Made by a program: the position numbers and the translations under genes. The notes under the pieces were generated by a model. That model saw only the letters and a program-made list of their open reading frames with translations. It did not search any database and was not told the DNA's origin. DNA of 36,245 nt from a virus: positions 1 through 36,245 of IMG/VR virus record IMGVR_UViG_3300044858_003100. One strand, written 5' to 3'. Positions 7,224 through 13,685 of the stretch are shown here, in pieces. Positions within the stretch are counted from its first letter, which is position 1. The number at the start of each line of letters is the position of its first letter.

Positions 7224-7603
7224 TGCCACCCCCACCGGATGTCCGGGTGCTGGGCATGGGCCACCAGCGCCTGCTCGCCGTAGGCCTTGATCTCCTCGGG
7301 CATTGCGTAGTAGTCGAAGCCGCACGCCACCCACGACCACAGGTAGGCGGCGAGGTCGAGGGCCACGGCCAGCCCGTAGGATTGCCGCCACACCCGGCGA
7401 CGGCGGCGCACGAAGTCCAGGACATGCACCAGCTCGTGCCCCAGCAGGATGTCGCTCGTCTCGGTCATCGGCTTGCGCAGGTAAACCGTGGTGCCGATGG
7501 CGGTCCCGTCCGTGTGCAGCAGCCGGGGCAGCCAATGCTCGGGGCGCAACGTGACGGTGACCGGCTCGCCGTCGAACCGGGCGCGGATGGTGTAGCGGAT
7601 CAT
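7220..7603 (-). CDS. Putative zinc metallopeptidase (HExxH)
   Basis: This 127-aa protein has HELVHVLDF at 56-64, the HExxH zinc-binding and catalytic signature, preceded by SDILLGHE as in small gluzincin-type peptidases. A glutamate-rich PEEIKAYGE at 102-110 could supply the third ligand. A hydrophobic helix (about 77-95) lies between them. Substrate and role are unknown. A phage early protein of this kind could act on a host factor, but that is speculation. ATG 7603 shares ATGA with the upstream stop. Confidence 0.6.
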   Translation of the reverse strand: MIRYTIRARFDGEPVTVTLRPEHWLPRLLHTDGTAIGTTVYLRKPMTETSDILLGHELVHVLDFVRRRRRVWRQSYGLAVALDLAAYLWSWVACGFDYYAMPEEIKAYGEQALVAHAQHPDIRWGWQ

Positions 7604-7998
7604 GCGTCACCGTCCAAGGCGCGAAGGGTGGGGCAGGGGTAAAAATCCCAGTCGCTGGAATCGCTGGAATGGCAAACCACGCAATGCGCGCCCTCAAGCG
7701 TCGGTCGGTGCAACGCCCGCACCCGCTCAATGGCGGCGCGAAGCATGTTGATCCCCCGCCCCATGTTGAGGCGTATGCTGCGCAATTCATCGTTCTCCAT
7801 TCGCAGCCAAACGATCTCCGCCAGCAGCACCGCCTCCCACCCGCTCTCCAGCGTGGAGCTGGGGTGCTTCCGCAGCCACTCCTCCACGCGGGCGACTTTG
7901 TCGCCGTACCCGCCGCGGTGCGAGCCTTGGAAGGCGCCGTCCGCCTTGGCGTCGGTGGCACGGTCTGCCGGGTCGCCCGGCTTGATGTCAGCGGTCAC
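7600..7998 (-). CDS. Hypothetical protein with CxxC motif (132 aa)
   Basis: GTG 7998 has a good GGAGG ribosome site 7 nt upstream, inside the end of the preceding gene. Residues about 35-95 are helical (VARVEEWLRKHP, then LLAEIVWLRMENDELRSI), with coiled-coil character. A C-terminal HCVVCHSSDSSDWDFYPC segment has four Cys/His residues suited to zinc. Similar phage early proteins exist, but I cannot name a family. Confidence 0.6.
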   Translation of the reverse strand: MTADIKPGDPADRATDAKADGAFQGSHRGGYGDKVARVEEWLRKHPSSTLESGWEAVLLAEIVWLRMENDELRSIRLNMGRGINMLRAAIERVRALHRPTLEGAHCVVCHSSDSSDWDFYPCPTLRALDGDA

Positions 7999-8164
7999 GG
8001 CTCGCCTCCACCGCCCGCATCACCGCCTCGGCGCGGCGCCGGTCGTACTCGATCTGGGCGGCGCGGGCCTCGCGCACGCGGCGCGCCCACGCCATCGCCA
8101 GGTAAAAGGCGATCCCGCCCAGCCCGATCAGGACCAGCGGCACCGCGTCAGGGTGTAGTCGCAT
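7988..8164 (-). CDS. Single-pass micro-membrane protein (58 aa)
   Basis: ATG 8164 has GGGAGA about 10 nt upstream, and the stop is at 7988-7990. Residues 7-26 (AVPLVLIGLGGIAFYLAMAW) form one membrane segment, followed by a highly charged helix rich in Arg and Glu (RRVREARAAQIEYDRRRAE), presumably cytoplasmic. It overlaps the start of the next gene by 11 nt and the end of another micro-membrane gene by 17 nt. The membrane-plus-charged-helix shape recalls an inner-membrane spanin, but the lysis cassette is elsewhere. Confidence 0.55.
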   Translation of the reverse strand: MRLHPDAVPLVLIGLGGIAFYLAMAWARRVREARAAQIEYDRRRAEAVMRAVEASRDR

Positions 8165-8315
8165 CGTCCGTGCTCTCCCGTGAAGGTTGGTCCTGCTTGG
8201 CGTCCAGCAGGGCGGTGACGATGGCGAGCGCCACCACCCCAGCCCAGATCACCAAAATCAGCGCCAGCGTGGCGATCGCCCGCCAGGCTACGTCCCACGT
8301 CATGCCCGACGTCAT
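8148..8315 (-). CDS. Single-pass micro-membrane protein (55 aa)
   Basis: ATG 8315 shares ATGA with the upstream stop; a second in-frame ATG lies at 8303. A membrane segment at about 13-37 (WRAIATLALILVIWAGVVAL and on) is followed by an acidic C-terminus (ESTDDATTP). It overlaps the next micro-membrane gene by 17 nt. Function unknown. Confidence 0.55.
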   Translation of the reverse strand: MTSGMTWDVAWRAIATLALILVIWAGVVALAIVTALLDAKQDQPSRESTDDATTP

Positions 8316-8623
8316 GCGCCGGTCACCCGGTAACGGAACACCCGCCGGGGCGGGCCTTGCATCCGCTGGTACGGCACGCGCGCCGCGCGCGCCTCCTGCT
8401 TGGCGAAGTAAATGCGCGCCCGGACGTCCTCGTCCGTCTCCATCTCGCGTTCGACTATGCCCGCGGCCAGCATCTCTAAGAGTTGCTTTGAGACGTGGGC
8501 GGGGCTCATGTCAAGCCAGACGGCAAGCTGGGCGGCAGTGCACCACCGGTCGCCCATGCGGGCTACGATGTCGGCTTTGGTGTCGTCCGTTGACCGCCGG
8601 GGGATGATCTTGCTCAGGCTCAC
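8312..8623 (-). CDS. Winged-helix DNA-binding protein (103 aa)
   Basis: GTG 8623 has AGGAG 7 nt upstream, within the end of the previous gene, and is preferred over the longer open frame to 8773. RWCTAAQLAVWLDMSPAHVS followed by KQLLEMLAAGIVER (about 26-60) is a typical winged helix of the ArsR/MarR kind. A basic C-terminus (RRVFRYRV) follows. It is probably a transcription or replication regulator of the early operon. Confidence 0.65.
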   Translation of the reverse strand: MSLSKIIPRRSTDDTKADIVARMGDRWCTAAQLAVWLDMSPAHVSKQLLEMLAAGIVEREMETDEDVRARIYFAKQEARAARVPYQRMQGPPRRVFRYRVTGA

Positions 8624-9108
8624 TAGGCGCTCCTGCGGTGAATGACGCCCCGGGCGTCCCGCACGATGACCGGCTCCTTGATCGCGGCGTCTCCCCACCC
8701 CAGCAGGTGGTACAGGATTCTGGTGTGGGTGCGGTGCTCGGCCATGGTCCACTGCTCGTAGGGCTTGCCCCACTCGCGCTCCAGCCGCACGCGGGTGAAG
8801 TCAAACGGGTTCTTGGGGGTCCAGCCGCCCGGGGGCTCCTCGGCTACCATCTTGGCCTGCATCGGCCCGTTGCCGCGCAAGCCATACCGCTTGGTGTCCC
8901 GCAGCCGGTGGCACTCCAGGCACCGCCAGCAGCCGGTCAGCGGGCGGTTGGGGCGGTCGCGCACGTAGTACGCCAGCCGGTCGGGCGGGTGGTTGTGCAG
9001 GCAGATCGGTTGCGACCGGCGCAGCGCCAGATACCGCCCGTCCGCGTCCAGGCGTGGCCGCGGCACCCAATCCGGCGCAGTGGTCAGGCTATAGCGGACG
9101 GTCGGCAT
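8623..9108 (-). CDS. Hypothetical zinc-finger-like protein (161 aa)
   Basis: ATG 9108 lies 2 nt after the upstream stop; the frame is open to 9531, but that part overlaps another gene. CLHNHPPDRLAYY and CWRCLECHRLRDTKRYG (about 37-77) carry a C/H set suited to one zinc ion and resemble the start of an HNH-type finger without a clear catalytic His pair. The C-terminal half (PFDFTRVRLEREWGKPYEQW) is of unknown fold. Function is uncertain. Confidence 0.6.
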   Translation of the reverse strand: MPTVRYSLTTAPDWVPRPRLDADGRYLALRRSQPICLHNHPPDRLAYYVRDRPNRPLTGCWRCLECHRLRDTKRYGLRGNGPMQAKMVAEEPPGGWTPKNPFDFTRVRLEREWGKPYEQWTMAEHRTHTRILYHLLGWGDAAIKEPVIVRDARGVIHRRSA

Positions 9109-9110
9109 GG

Positions 9111-9470
9111 TCAGCGCCCGCCGAACACGTCCGCGCAGGCGACCGCGCCCGCGTCGGTCAGGCCGTACAGGGCCAGCGTGCCGCGCCCGCTGCGGCGCGG
9201 CTTGTGGATCTGCACCACGAGCCCGCGGTGGCGGAGCTGCGCGAGGTTGGCGCTGGTCGACTCGGTGGTGGCGTTCAGGATTTCGGCCAGCTCGCCGCAC
9301 GAGATGAACGGGCAATCGGGGCGGCTGGCGTCCTGCGCCGTAATCCAGAGCTGCCGGGCAAGCCGCCCCATCTTGGTGAACGGGTGCGGCACGAACTGCC
9401 GCGTGCGCGAGGCCGCGGTGGCGGCGGCGGGCTCGGTCACGGTCTCGGGGATGGTTTCGAGGTCGGTCAT
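9111..9470 (-). CDS. Winged-helix DNA-binding protein (119 aa)
   Basis: After a disordered N-terminus (about 1-25), CGELAEILNATTESTSANLA then QLRHRGLVVQIHKPRRSGRG (about 58-97) gives a helix-turn-helix plus wing of the MarR/IclR type, ending in YGLTDAGAVAC. It is likely a regulator acting on phage promoters. It is followed 2 nt later by the zinc-finger-like gene. Confidence 0.65.
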   Translation of the reverse strand: MTDLETIPETVTEPAAATAASRTRQFVPHPFTKMGRLARQLWITAQDASRPDCPFISCGELAEILNATTESTSANLAQLRHRGLVVQIHKPRRSGRGTLALYGLTDAGAVACADVFGGR

Positions 9471-9472
9471 GG

Positions 9473-9979
9473 TCAGCGGACGCGGAGGGATTGGGTGGTG
9501 ATGAGCGTGGCGCCGTCGATAGTCTCGCCACGCTTGAGGGCGTCCCGGATGGCGGTCTTATCCGGCTCGCGCTGCTCGGGGATGGTGCGCACGTACTGCG
9601 GGGGCAGGGCGTCCGCGCCCACGGTCAGGGTGACACTGGGCGGGTTGTTCTGCACCGCCAGGGTGAACAGGTCGCCCGACACCTTGGGGCGCTCCATGCG
9701 CTGGAGCGCCAGCAGGCCGTACTGCTTGAGCTTGGCGGTGCGGGCGATCACGGCCCGGCGGCGGGCGGTCAGGCGGGTGATCTCCGCGGCCAGCGCCTCG
9801 TCCTGCGCCTCCAGCCCGCGCAGGTAGCCGCCGAAGGCGTCGGCCTTGGTGGCCAGCTTGCCCGCCAGCTCGGTGGCCAACGCCTCGGCCTCGTCAGTCC
9901 ACTCGCCGTCGTCCATGGCCAGCAGGTCGTCCAGCGCCACGGCCTCCTCGGCCAAGTCGTACAGGTGCAGGGCGGTCAT
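9473..9979 (-). CDS. Gp157 family protein
   Basis: This is a 168-aa member of the Siphovirus Gp157 family, found next to recombination genes and linked by some authors to phage resistance, with no proven activity. The diagnostic layout is an N-terminal helix LYDLAEEAVALDDLL, a long coiled coil (about 40-110) and the segment ERPKVSGDLFTLAVQNNPPS. ATG 9979 overlaps the upstream TGA by one base (TGATG). It sits near ERF, the usual partner, in the replication-recombination module. Confidence 0.85.
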   Translation of the reverse strand: MTALHLYDLAEEAVALDDLLAMDDGEWTDEAEALATELAGKLATKADAFGGYLRGLEAQDEALAAEITRLTARRRAVIARTAKLKQYGLLALQRMERPKVSGDLFTLAVQNNPPSVTLTVGADALPPQYVRTIPEQREPDKTAIRDALKRGETIDGATLITTQSLRVR

Positions 9980-10341
9980 CAGCGGGTCTCCGGGGTGTGG
10001 TCGGTGGTGGTCAGGGAGGCGGGGGGGTGGCTGCCGGGGCGGACGGCCACCCACACCTGCTGGCGGTCGCGGATGCCGGCAGGGGCCACGAGCCCCATGC
10101 GGGTCAGCTCGGTGCGGCGCTTGCGGGCGGTGGACGGGCGCAGGTCGTCAAACGCCTGGGCGTTGTCCAGCTCGTCGTCGGTCAGGCCGCGGGAGCCCAC
10201 GGCGACGAGGTAGGTCAGCACCCGGGCCTGCGTGGCGCTCAGGCGCTGGCCCACGCGGGCGGCGGCGGCGTGGCTGGTGGCCGGATCGTCCCGGCGCACC
10301 AGCGAGCGGACCGCGGTGGTGATGCAGTCGACGGGGCGCAT
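9979..10341 (-). CDS. Winged-helix protein (120 aa)
   Basis: The N-terminal RDDPATSHAAAARVG (about 17-31) is a common signature of small phage replication-region proteins. LSATQARVLTYLVAVGSRGL, then LRPSTARKRRTELTRMGLV (about 34-85), forms a winged helix-turn-helix. ATG 10341 overlaps the ERF stop by one base. It probably binds DNA; whether it regulates or helps start replication is unknown. Confidence 0.65.
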   Translation of the reverse strand: MRPVDCITTAVRSLVRRDDPATSHAAAARVGQRLSATQARVLTYLVAVGSRGLTDDELDNAQAFDDLRPSTARKRRTELTRMGLVAPAGIRDRQQVWVAVRPGSHPPASLTTTDHTPETR

Positions 10342-11075
10342 CAGAACGGCAAGCTCCCGCCAAGGGTGTCGATGTCGCCTTCGTGTGCGTGCAGCCCGCT
10401 GCCGTCCGCGGCTTGACGAGACGCCTGAATAGCGTCGATGGCGGCAAGGATAAACCCGTTCCCCTTATCCTGCGCCCACGCGCGCAGCTTGTCCAACCGG
10501 TCGTCCTCCATATCGGCAAGCAACTGTCCTTTGAGCTCTACCGTATTCGCCTTGGCGAGGCTCATGCCCTCGGGCGGCGGGGTGGTCGGCACCCGGTCGT
10601 GCAGCCGCTGGCCCGGGGCAGGCGCGGCGGGCGCGGGCTTCGCCTGGGGCTTGGCGGGCGGGGCCTTGGCCGCGGCGTTGCCGTCGTCGTCCTCGTCCGT
10701 GGACAGCGCCAGCAGGGCCGAGATGCCATAGCGGCGACCGTAGGACAGCGCCGAGCCGAGCCCGTGGGCGTCCCCCTTGGCCACCGGCACCGGCACCACG
10801 GACGCCAGCCACTCGCCCGAAGTATGCAGCAAGCGGGTCTCGAGCATGATGCCCACCAGCCGCCCGCCCTCGCCCGTCTCGGGGTGGACCACGCCCTGCA
10901 CCACGGCCAGCCCGTGCGCGGCCAGCGCGGGGCGTACCGTCTCCATGATGCCGTCCAGCGTGGCGTAGCGGCTGCGGAAGGCGGGGTTCTTGCCGTCCTT
11001 GGCGATGGGCTTCAGGCCCGCCTGCGCGGCCACCAGCGCAGCGCACAGGGTCGCGGTCGTCTCGGAGCTGGTCAC
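10341..11075 (-). CDS. erf: ERF single-strand annealing recombinase
   Basis: This 244-aa ERF superfamily protein anneals complementary single strands in phage recombination and genome circularisation. The family core is visible: an N-terminal helix followed by KNPAFRSRYATLDGIMETVR (about 28-47) and GLGSALSYGRRYGISALLAL (about 104-123), ending in the acidic STDEDDDG patch. The middle is an Ala/Pro-rich linker. The C-terminus (DTLGGSLPF) is the kind of short acidic-aromatic tail that contacts single-strand binding proteins. GTG 11075 shares GTGA with the upstream gene. No exonuclease partner is recognised nearby. Confidence 0.9.
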   Translation of the reverse strand: MTSSETTATLCAALVAAQAGLKPIAKDGKNPAFRSRYATLDGIMETVRPALAAHGLAVVQGVVHPETGEGGRLVGIMLETRLLHTSGEWLASVVPVPVAKGDAHGLGSALSYGRRYGISALLALSTDEDDDGNAAAKAPPAKPQAKPAPAAPAPGQRLHDRVPTTPPPEGMSLAKANTVELKGQLLADMEDDRLDKLRAWAQDKGNGFILAAIDAIQASRQAADGSGLHAHEGDIDTLGGSLPF

Positions 11076-11566
11076 GGCTGGGCCTCGCGGGTCTCGGGGC
11101 GGCGCCGCGCCAGCTCCAGCACCGGGGTGTGGAAGGAGCCGTGCTCGCGGGCGTATGCGGCACGCTCGACGTCGGCGCGGGCACAGCCCCACAGCTCGGG
11201 GCGCTCGGACCAGTCGAGCGTATCGCGGCGGGACCACTCGGTGGGGATATACCCGATCATCCGGTGGGCCGTGTCCACGGCGTGCCGCGCCGCCTCCAGC
11301 GCCGTGATGGCGGCGTACAGCTCATCGTAGGCGGCAGTAATGATGGCGTGGACGGGCTCGCGCTCCTCCAGGGCGATGCGGTAGTCGCCGGTCACCTGCT
11401 GGGCGGTCGGGCGGCGCACGGCGAGGATGCGGGCGGCAGTCATTGCCAGGGCGATGCCGCGGGCCATGTCCTCCCGGGCGCCGCGGATGTCCTCGCTCCA
11501 CCGCAGCATGGTGCGCCCGGCGAGCGGGCCGTGCGTGGCCTCGCTAGGGATGGTGTGGCCGGTCAT
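11072..11566 (-). CDS. Hypothetical protein (164 aa)
   Basis: ATG 11566 shares ATGA with the preceding stop. The open frame extends to 12445 through the complement of the 12-bp repeat and is not believable beyond this start. The protein is helical, with ILAVRRPTAQQVTGDYRIAL near the middle and no visible catalytic motif. It lies directly before erf, so a replication or recombination role is plausible but unproven. Confidence 0.6.
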   Translation of the reverse strand: MTGHTIPSEATHGPLAGRTMLRWSEDIRGAREDMARGIALAMTAARILAVRRPTAQQVTGDYRIALEEREPVHAIITAAYDELYAAITALEAARHAVDTAHRMIGYIPTEWSRRDTLDWSERPELWGCARADVERAAYAREHGSFHTPVLELARRRPETREAQP

Positions 11567-11781
11567 GCCCAGCCCCCGGCGGCGGTGGTGGCCTCGTAGG
11601 CCTCGCGGCTGTCCTCGGCGCGGCGGTACGCCAGCTCGTCGGCGATGGCGCGGCGCTCGGCCTTGAGCTGGTCCAACGTGGCGGGGAAGTAGACGCCCGC
11701 CGCGTTGATCTCGTGGGTCAGGAAGGCCACGCGCTGAAGCAGCGTGTTGCTGTGGGCGCGTGTGATCTCGTGCTTGGTCAT
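11563..11781 (-). CDS. Small hypothetical protein (72 aa), first gene after promoter P2
   Basis: ATG 11781 has a good ribosome site (GGGAG, 7 nt spacing) and follows a 102-bp gap with a promoter candidate, so it probably opens a transcription unit leading to erf. The protein is a helical hairpin type: TKHEITRAHSNTLLQRVAFL then LDQLKAERRAIADELAYRRA. No family recognised. Confidence 0.65.
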   Translation of the reverse strand: MTKHEITRAHSNTLLQRVAFLTHEINAAGVYFPATLDQLKAERRAIADELAYRRAEDSREAYEATTAAGGWA

Positions 11782-11840
11782 GGTGCGTCTCCCGTGGTGG
11801 TGGTGCGTGGCGCCCGACAGGCGGGCCGAGCGCCGTCCCT

Positions 11841-11869
11841 AGTATTGCACTAACTCTAGAAAAGCGCAA
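11841..11869 (-). promoter_or_regulatory. Candidate promoter P2 (extended -10)
   Basis: Reading the minus strand, TTGCGC (11869-11864) is a weak -35 and AATACT (11846-11841) a -10 with 17 bp between them. TGC directly before the -10 supplies an extended -10 element. Expected start of transcription is about 11,835, giving a leader of about 54 nt before ATG 11781. The rest of the 11782-11883 gap holds nothing else I can see. Confidence 0.45.
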
Positions 11870-11870
11870 T
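11844..11870. promoter_or_regulatory. Operator-like inverted repeat over promoter P2
   Basis: ATTGCAC (11844-11850) and GCGCAAT (11864-11870) form a dyad with 6 of 7 positions matching and centres 20 bp apart. It covers both promoter hexamers, an arrangement typical of a dimeric helix-turn-helix repressor site. Several HTH proteins are encoded nearby. Confidence 0.4.
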
Positions 11871-11883
11871 AGGCAATGTAGCG

Positions 11884-12087
11884 TCAGTCGCTGCTGTCGA
11901 TGTGGACCACCAGCCCGCAGACCTGGCAGGTCCAATCGGTGATGCAGCGGCCCAGCTTGTGTTCGGACCACAGCCCCACCGGACGGTGGGACGGCCAGCC
12001 ATGGTGGACGCCGTCCTTGCACGCGGGCATGGGGGTCGTGGCGAAGTTGGCGGTCCAGCGGCGTCCGACGTTCGGCTTGTCGGTCAC
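11884..12087 (-). CDS. Small zinc-ribbon-like protein (67 aa)
   Basis: GTG 12087 shares GTGA with the alanine-repeat gene's stop. CKDGVHHG and [15 protein letters not shown] supply two pairs of Cys/His ligands, as in a small zinc ribbon. It ends just before the P2 gap. Partner and function unknown. Confidence 0.6.
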   Translation of the reverse strand: MTDKPNVGRRWTANFATTPMPACKDGVHHGWPSHRPVGLWSEHKLGRCITDWTCQVCGLVVHIDSSD

Positions 12088-12749
12088 GCGTCCTCCGTGC
12101 AAAACAGACGGCGAAACTCGGCAGCCTGCACATCCCCTGCCGCATCCCTTGCCGCATCCCCTGCCGCATTCCCTGCCGCAGCCCATGCCGCAGCCCATGC
12201 CGCAGCCCCTGCCGCAGCCCCTGCCGCATCCCTTGCCGCATCCCTTGCCGCATCCCCTGCCGCATTCCCTGCCGCAGCCCATGCCGCAGCCCATGCCGCA
12301 TCCCCTGCCGCAGCCCCTGCCGCATCCCTTGCCGCATCCCTTGCCGCATCCCCTGCCGCATTCCCTGCCGCATTCCCTGCCGCAGCCCATGCCGCAGCCC
12401 ATGCCGCAGCGCGTGCCGCAGCCCGTGCCGCAGCCAACTCGGCATCCGTGGTCAGCCCGTCCGCGTGCCGCTCGGCCACGTCTAGCGCGCGCAGGCTGCG
12501 CGGGTCCGTCATCAGGTGTTGGACCTGCCGCGCACACCACACGGCATAAAGTCGGATGGCGCGGTCGTGTCCCGTGACGCACCGCAGCGCCCACAGCGCG
12601 TCATCCAACCCGTTGCTGTCCAAGATCGTGGCGAGCGTCACCGGCTCGTCGTCCGGGCCGGTCTTGCCGAGATGGGCCAGCAGCTTCTGCCATCCGTCGT
12701 CGCACGGATCGTGGGCGCGTATGGCGTTCAAAGTCGTCGTCAGCATCAT
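12084..12749 (-). CDS. Alanine-repeat protein, similar to phage proteins annotated as putative immunity (Imm5-like)
   Basis: The gene encodes 221 aa. The N-terminal 100 residues have the familiar layout [40 protein letters not shown] and DVAERHADG. From about 105 to 207 comes a strict four-residue repeat of [20 protein letters not shown] and DAAG types, then EFRRLFC. Proteins of this shape occur in many phages and are often labelled Imm5-like; I recall this from family knowledge and no function is proven. The repeat should be continuous helix. Start ATG 12749; ATG 12746 is an alternative. It ends with GTGA shared with the next gene. Confidence 0.75.
   Translation of the reverse strand: MMLTTTLNAIRAHDPCDDGWQKLLAHLGKTGPDDEPVTLATILDSNGLDDALWALRCVTGHDRAIRLYAVWCARQVQHLMTDPRSLRALDVAERHADGLTTDAELAAARAAARAAAWAAAWAAAGNAAGNAAGDAARDAARDAAGAAAGDAAWAAAWAAAGNAAGDAARDAARDAAGAAAGAAAWAAAWAAAGNAAGDAARDAAGDVQAAEFRRLFCTEDA
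12128..12436. repeat. 12-bp tandem repeat array encoding the alanine repeat
   Basis: About 26 units of 12 bp in the style CCTGCCGCATCC, with variable third-codon and first-codon bases. A higher-order period is visible: the unit order W, W, G, N, (N), D-R, D-R, D-G, A-G recurs as blocks of 9, 8 and a partial 7 units (about 108, 96 and 84 bp). Unit copy number may vary between relatives by slippage or recombination. There are no unique spacers, so this is not a CRISPR array. Confidence 0.9.
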
Positions 12750-12752
12750 CGG

Positions 12753-13052
12753 TCAGCCCTCCAGCCCGGCGGTGCAGTCCTCGTGCCCGTTGCCAGCCCA
12801 GCACCAACAGCCCGCGTACCCGATGTCCCAGGCGGCACCGCCGGACACCGTGATGGCCGAGCCGTCCGGAAACACCGCGCGCCACGAATTGCAGCCGGTG
12901 TTGGGCTGGCACTCAATGCGCCCGTCGTGCAGGTCGATGAGGTCGTCCATGATCACCCCGTCGCTGGTGATCCAGCGCTGGCCGTCGTTGTCCAGCGCCG
13001 CGGCGATCAGCTCGGCGGCGGTGGGGGTCACCGTGTGCGTGGGGCGGGCCAT
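12753..13052 (-). CDS. Small conserved-type phage protein (99 aa)
   Basis: ATG 13052. VFPDGSAITVSGGAAWDIGY followed by CWCWAGNGHEDC (about 60-95) is a pattern I associate with small phage proteins of unknown role found in early operons. The cysteine cluster could bind metal. It lies 3 nt from both neighbours' edges in the chain. Confidence 0.6.
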   Translation of the reverse strand: MARPTHTVTPTAAELIAAALDNDGQRWITSDGVIMDDLIDLHDGRIECQPNTGCNSWRAVFPDGSAITVSGGAAWDIGYAGCWCWAGNGHEDCTAGLEG

Positions 13053-13055
13053 GGC

Positions 13056-13256
13056 TCAGCCCTCCCCGCGAAGGGCCGTGTACACGTCGGCGGCGATCTC
13101 GGCGAAGGTGCCGTCCCCGAGCACGGCGTCCAGCGCCCGATCCAGCGGGATGCCCATCTTCACCATGTTGGCAATGGCGAACGACACCACGGCGAACTTG
13201 TCGGCCTGCGTCTTGGGCTGCGCGATCTGCATGAGCTGCGCGGTCAGTGCGGTCAT
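13056..13256 (-). CDS. First gene of the early operon, small hypothetical protein (66 aa)
   Basis: Two in-frame ATGs exist (13262 and 13256). GGGAG lies only 2 nt from the first but 8 nt from the second, so ATG 13256 is the better start. The helical protein (LTAQLMQIAQPKTQADKFAV, then AIANMVKMGIPLDRALDAVL) has no recognised family. Being first behind the strong promoter P1, it should be made early and in quantity. Confidence 0.65.
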   Translation of the reverse strand: MTALTAQLMQIAQPKTQADKFAVVSFAIANMVKMGIPLDRALDAVLGDGTFAEIAADVYTALRGEG

Positions 13257-13316
13257 CGTCATATCTCCCGTGGCGTTTCGTCTCGGCTGGTGGCGTCCAG
13301 CGTCTCGACACTAGGG

Positions 13317-13344
13317 AATATAGCCCGTGGGCTAGTCTTGTCAA
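13317..13344 (-). promoter_or_regulatory. Early promoter P1, near-consensus sigma70 type
   Basis: On the minus strand a perfect -35 TTGACA (13344-13339) is followed by 16 bp and a -10 TATATT (13322-13317, five of six matches). Transcription would start at about 13,310 and run a leader of roughly 54 nt to ATG 13256. This is the best promoter in the window and heads the whole early chain. Confidence 0.8.
13321..13334. promoter_or_regulatory. Palindromic operator candidate inside P1
   Basis: TAGCCC-GT-GGGCTA is a perfect 6+6 bp dyad that lies between the -35 and -10 and overlaps the -10. A protein bound there would block RNA polymerase. Confidence 0.5.
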
Positions 13345-13358
13345 TAGGTCCACAAAAG

Positions 13359-13375
13359 AAAGTCTCGGGAACTTT
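13359..13375. promoter_or_regulatory. Second dyad upstream of P1
   Basis: AAAGT and ACTTT flank a 7-bp centre (CTCGGGA) about 15 bp upstream of the -35. It may be an activator or repressor half of the P1 control region; the match is short. Confidence 0.25.
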
Positions 13376-13466
13376 AGGGCGCACCCCCCCATACCCGGTC
13401 ATCCGTAGTGGGGATGATAGGGTGGGGCCGTTGCTTGCCAGACTGACCAGCAGTGGGGCCGAGTGC

Positions 13467-13491
13467 GGGACACGCGGGGTGGTCGTGTCCC
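13467..13491. other. Hairpin, 8-bp perfect stem
   Basis: GGGACACG (13467-13474) pairs with CGTGTCCC (13484-13491) around a 9-nt loop. No U-tract follows on either strand, so it is not a classical terminator. Confidence 0.5.
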
Positions 13492-13546
13492 CCCTTCCTC
13501 GGGGTGCCGTGCGAGATGCCTCGCCAGGAGCTGCTGTGCCTCGCTG

Positions 13547-13566
13547 CCTAGACGTCCCCGTCTAGG
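13547..13566. other. Perfect 20-nt palindromic hairpin
   Basis: CCTAGACG and CGTCTAGG are exact inverse complements separated by TCCC. It could be an operator for a dimeric regulator or an RNA hairpin; no T-run follows on either strand. Confidence 0.55.
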
Positions 13567-13663
13567 GTGACCGCAATGCGCAGGGGGATGACCGGCCGGG
13601 TCGCAGGGCGGCGTTGCCCGGATTTTGTGCTACGCTGCGCACGTCATTGGCTCAGGATTGATC

Positions 13664-13685
13664 GTGGGGCGTCTGGTCGCCCCAC
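13664..13685. other. Hairpin, 8-bp perfect stem with 6-nt loop
   Basis: GTGGGGCG (13664-13671) pairs with CGCCCCAC (13678-13685) around TCTGGT. No U-tract follows on either strand. Its position in the leader would suit a protein-binding RNA or an operator. Confidence 0.5.

Noticed and set aside
7988-8315. Overlapping membrane pair as Rz/Rz1 spanins
   Set aside because: No lipobox is seen in either product, and the lysis cassette with its own spanin-like gene lies at 14,004-15,618.
12128-12436. CRISPR-like array
   Set aside because: Units are contiguous 12-bp repeats without spacers and lie in a coding frame.
11072-12445. A 457-aa minus-strand gene through the repeat
   Set aside because: Beyond ATG 11566 it overlaps three better genes and reads the repeat as Arg/Gly/Met/Gln low complexity. 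The ATGA-coupled start is preferred.
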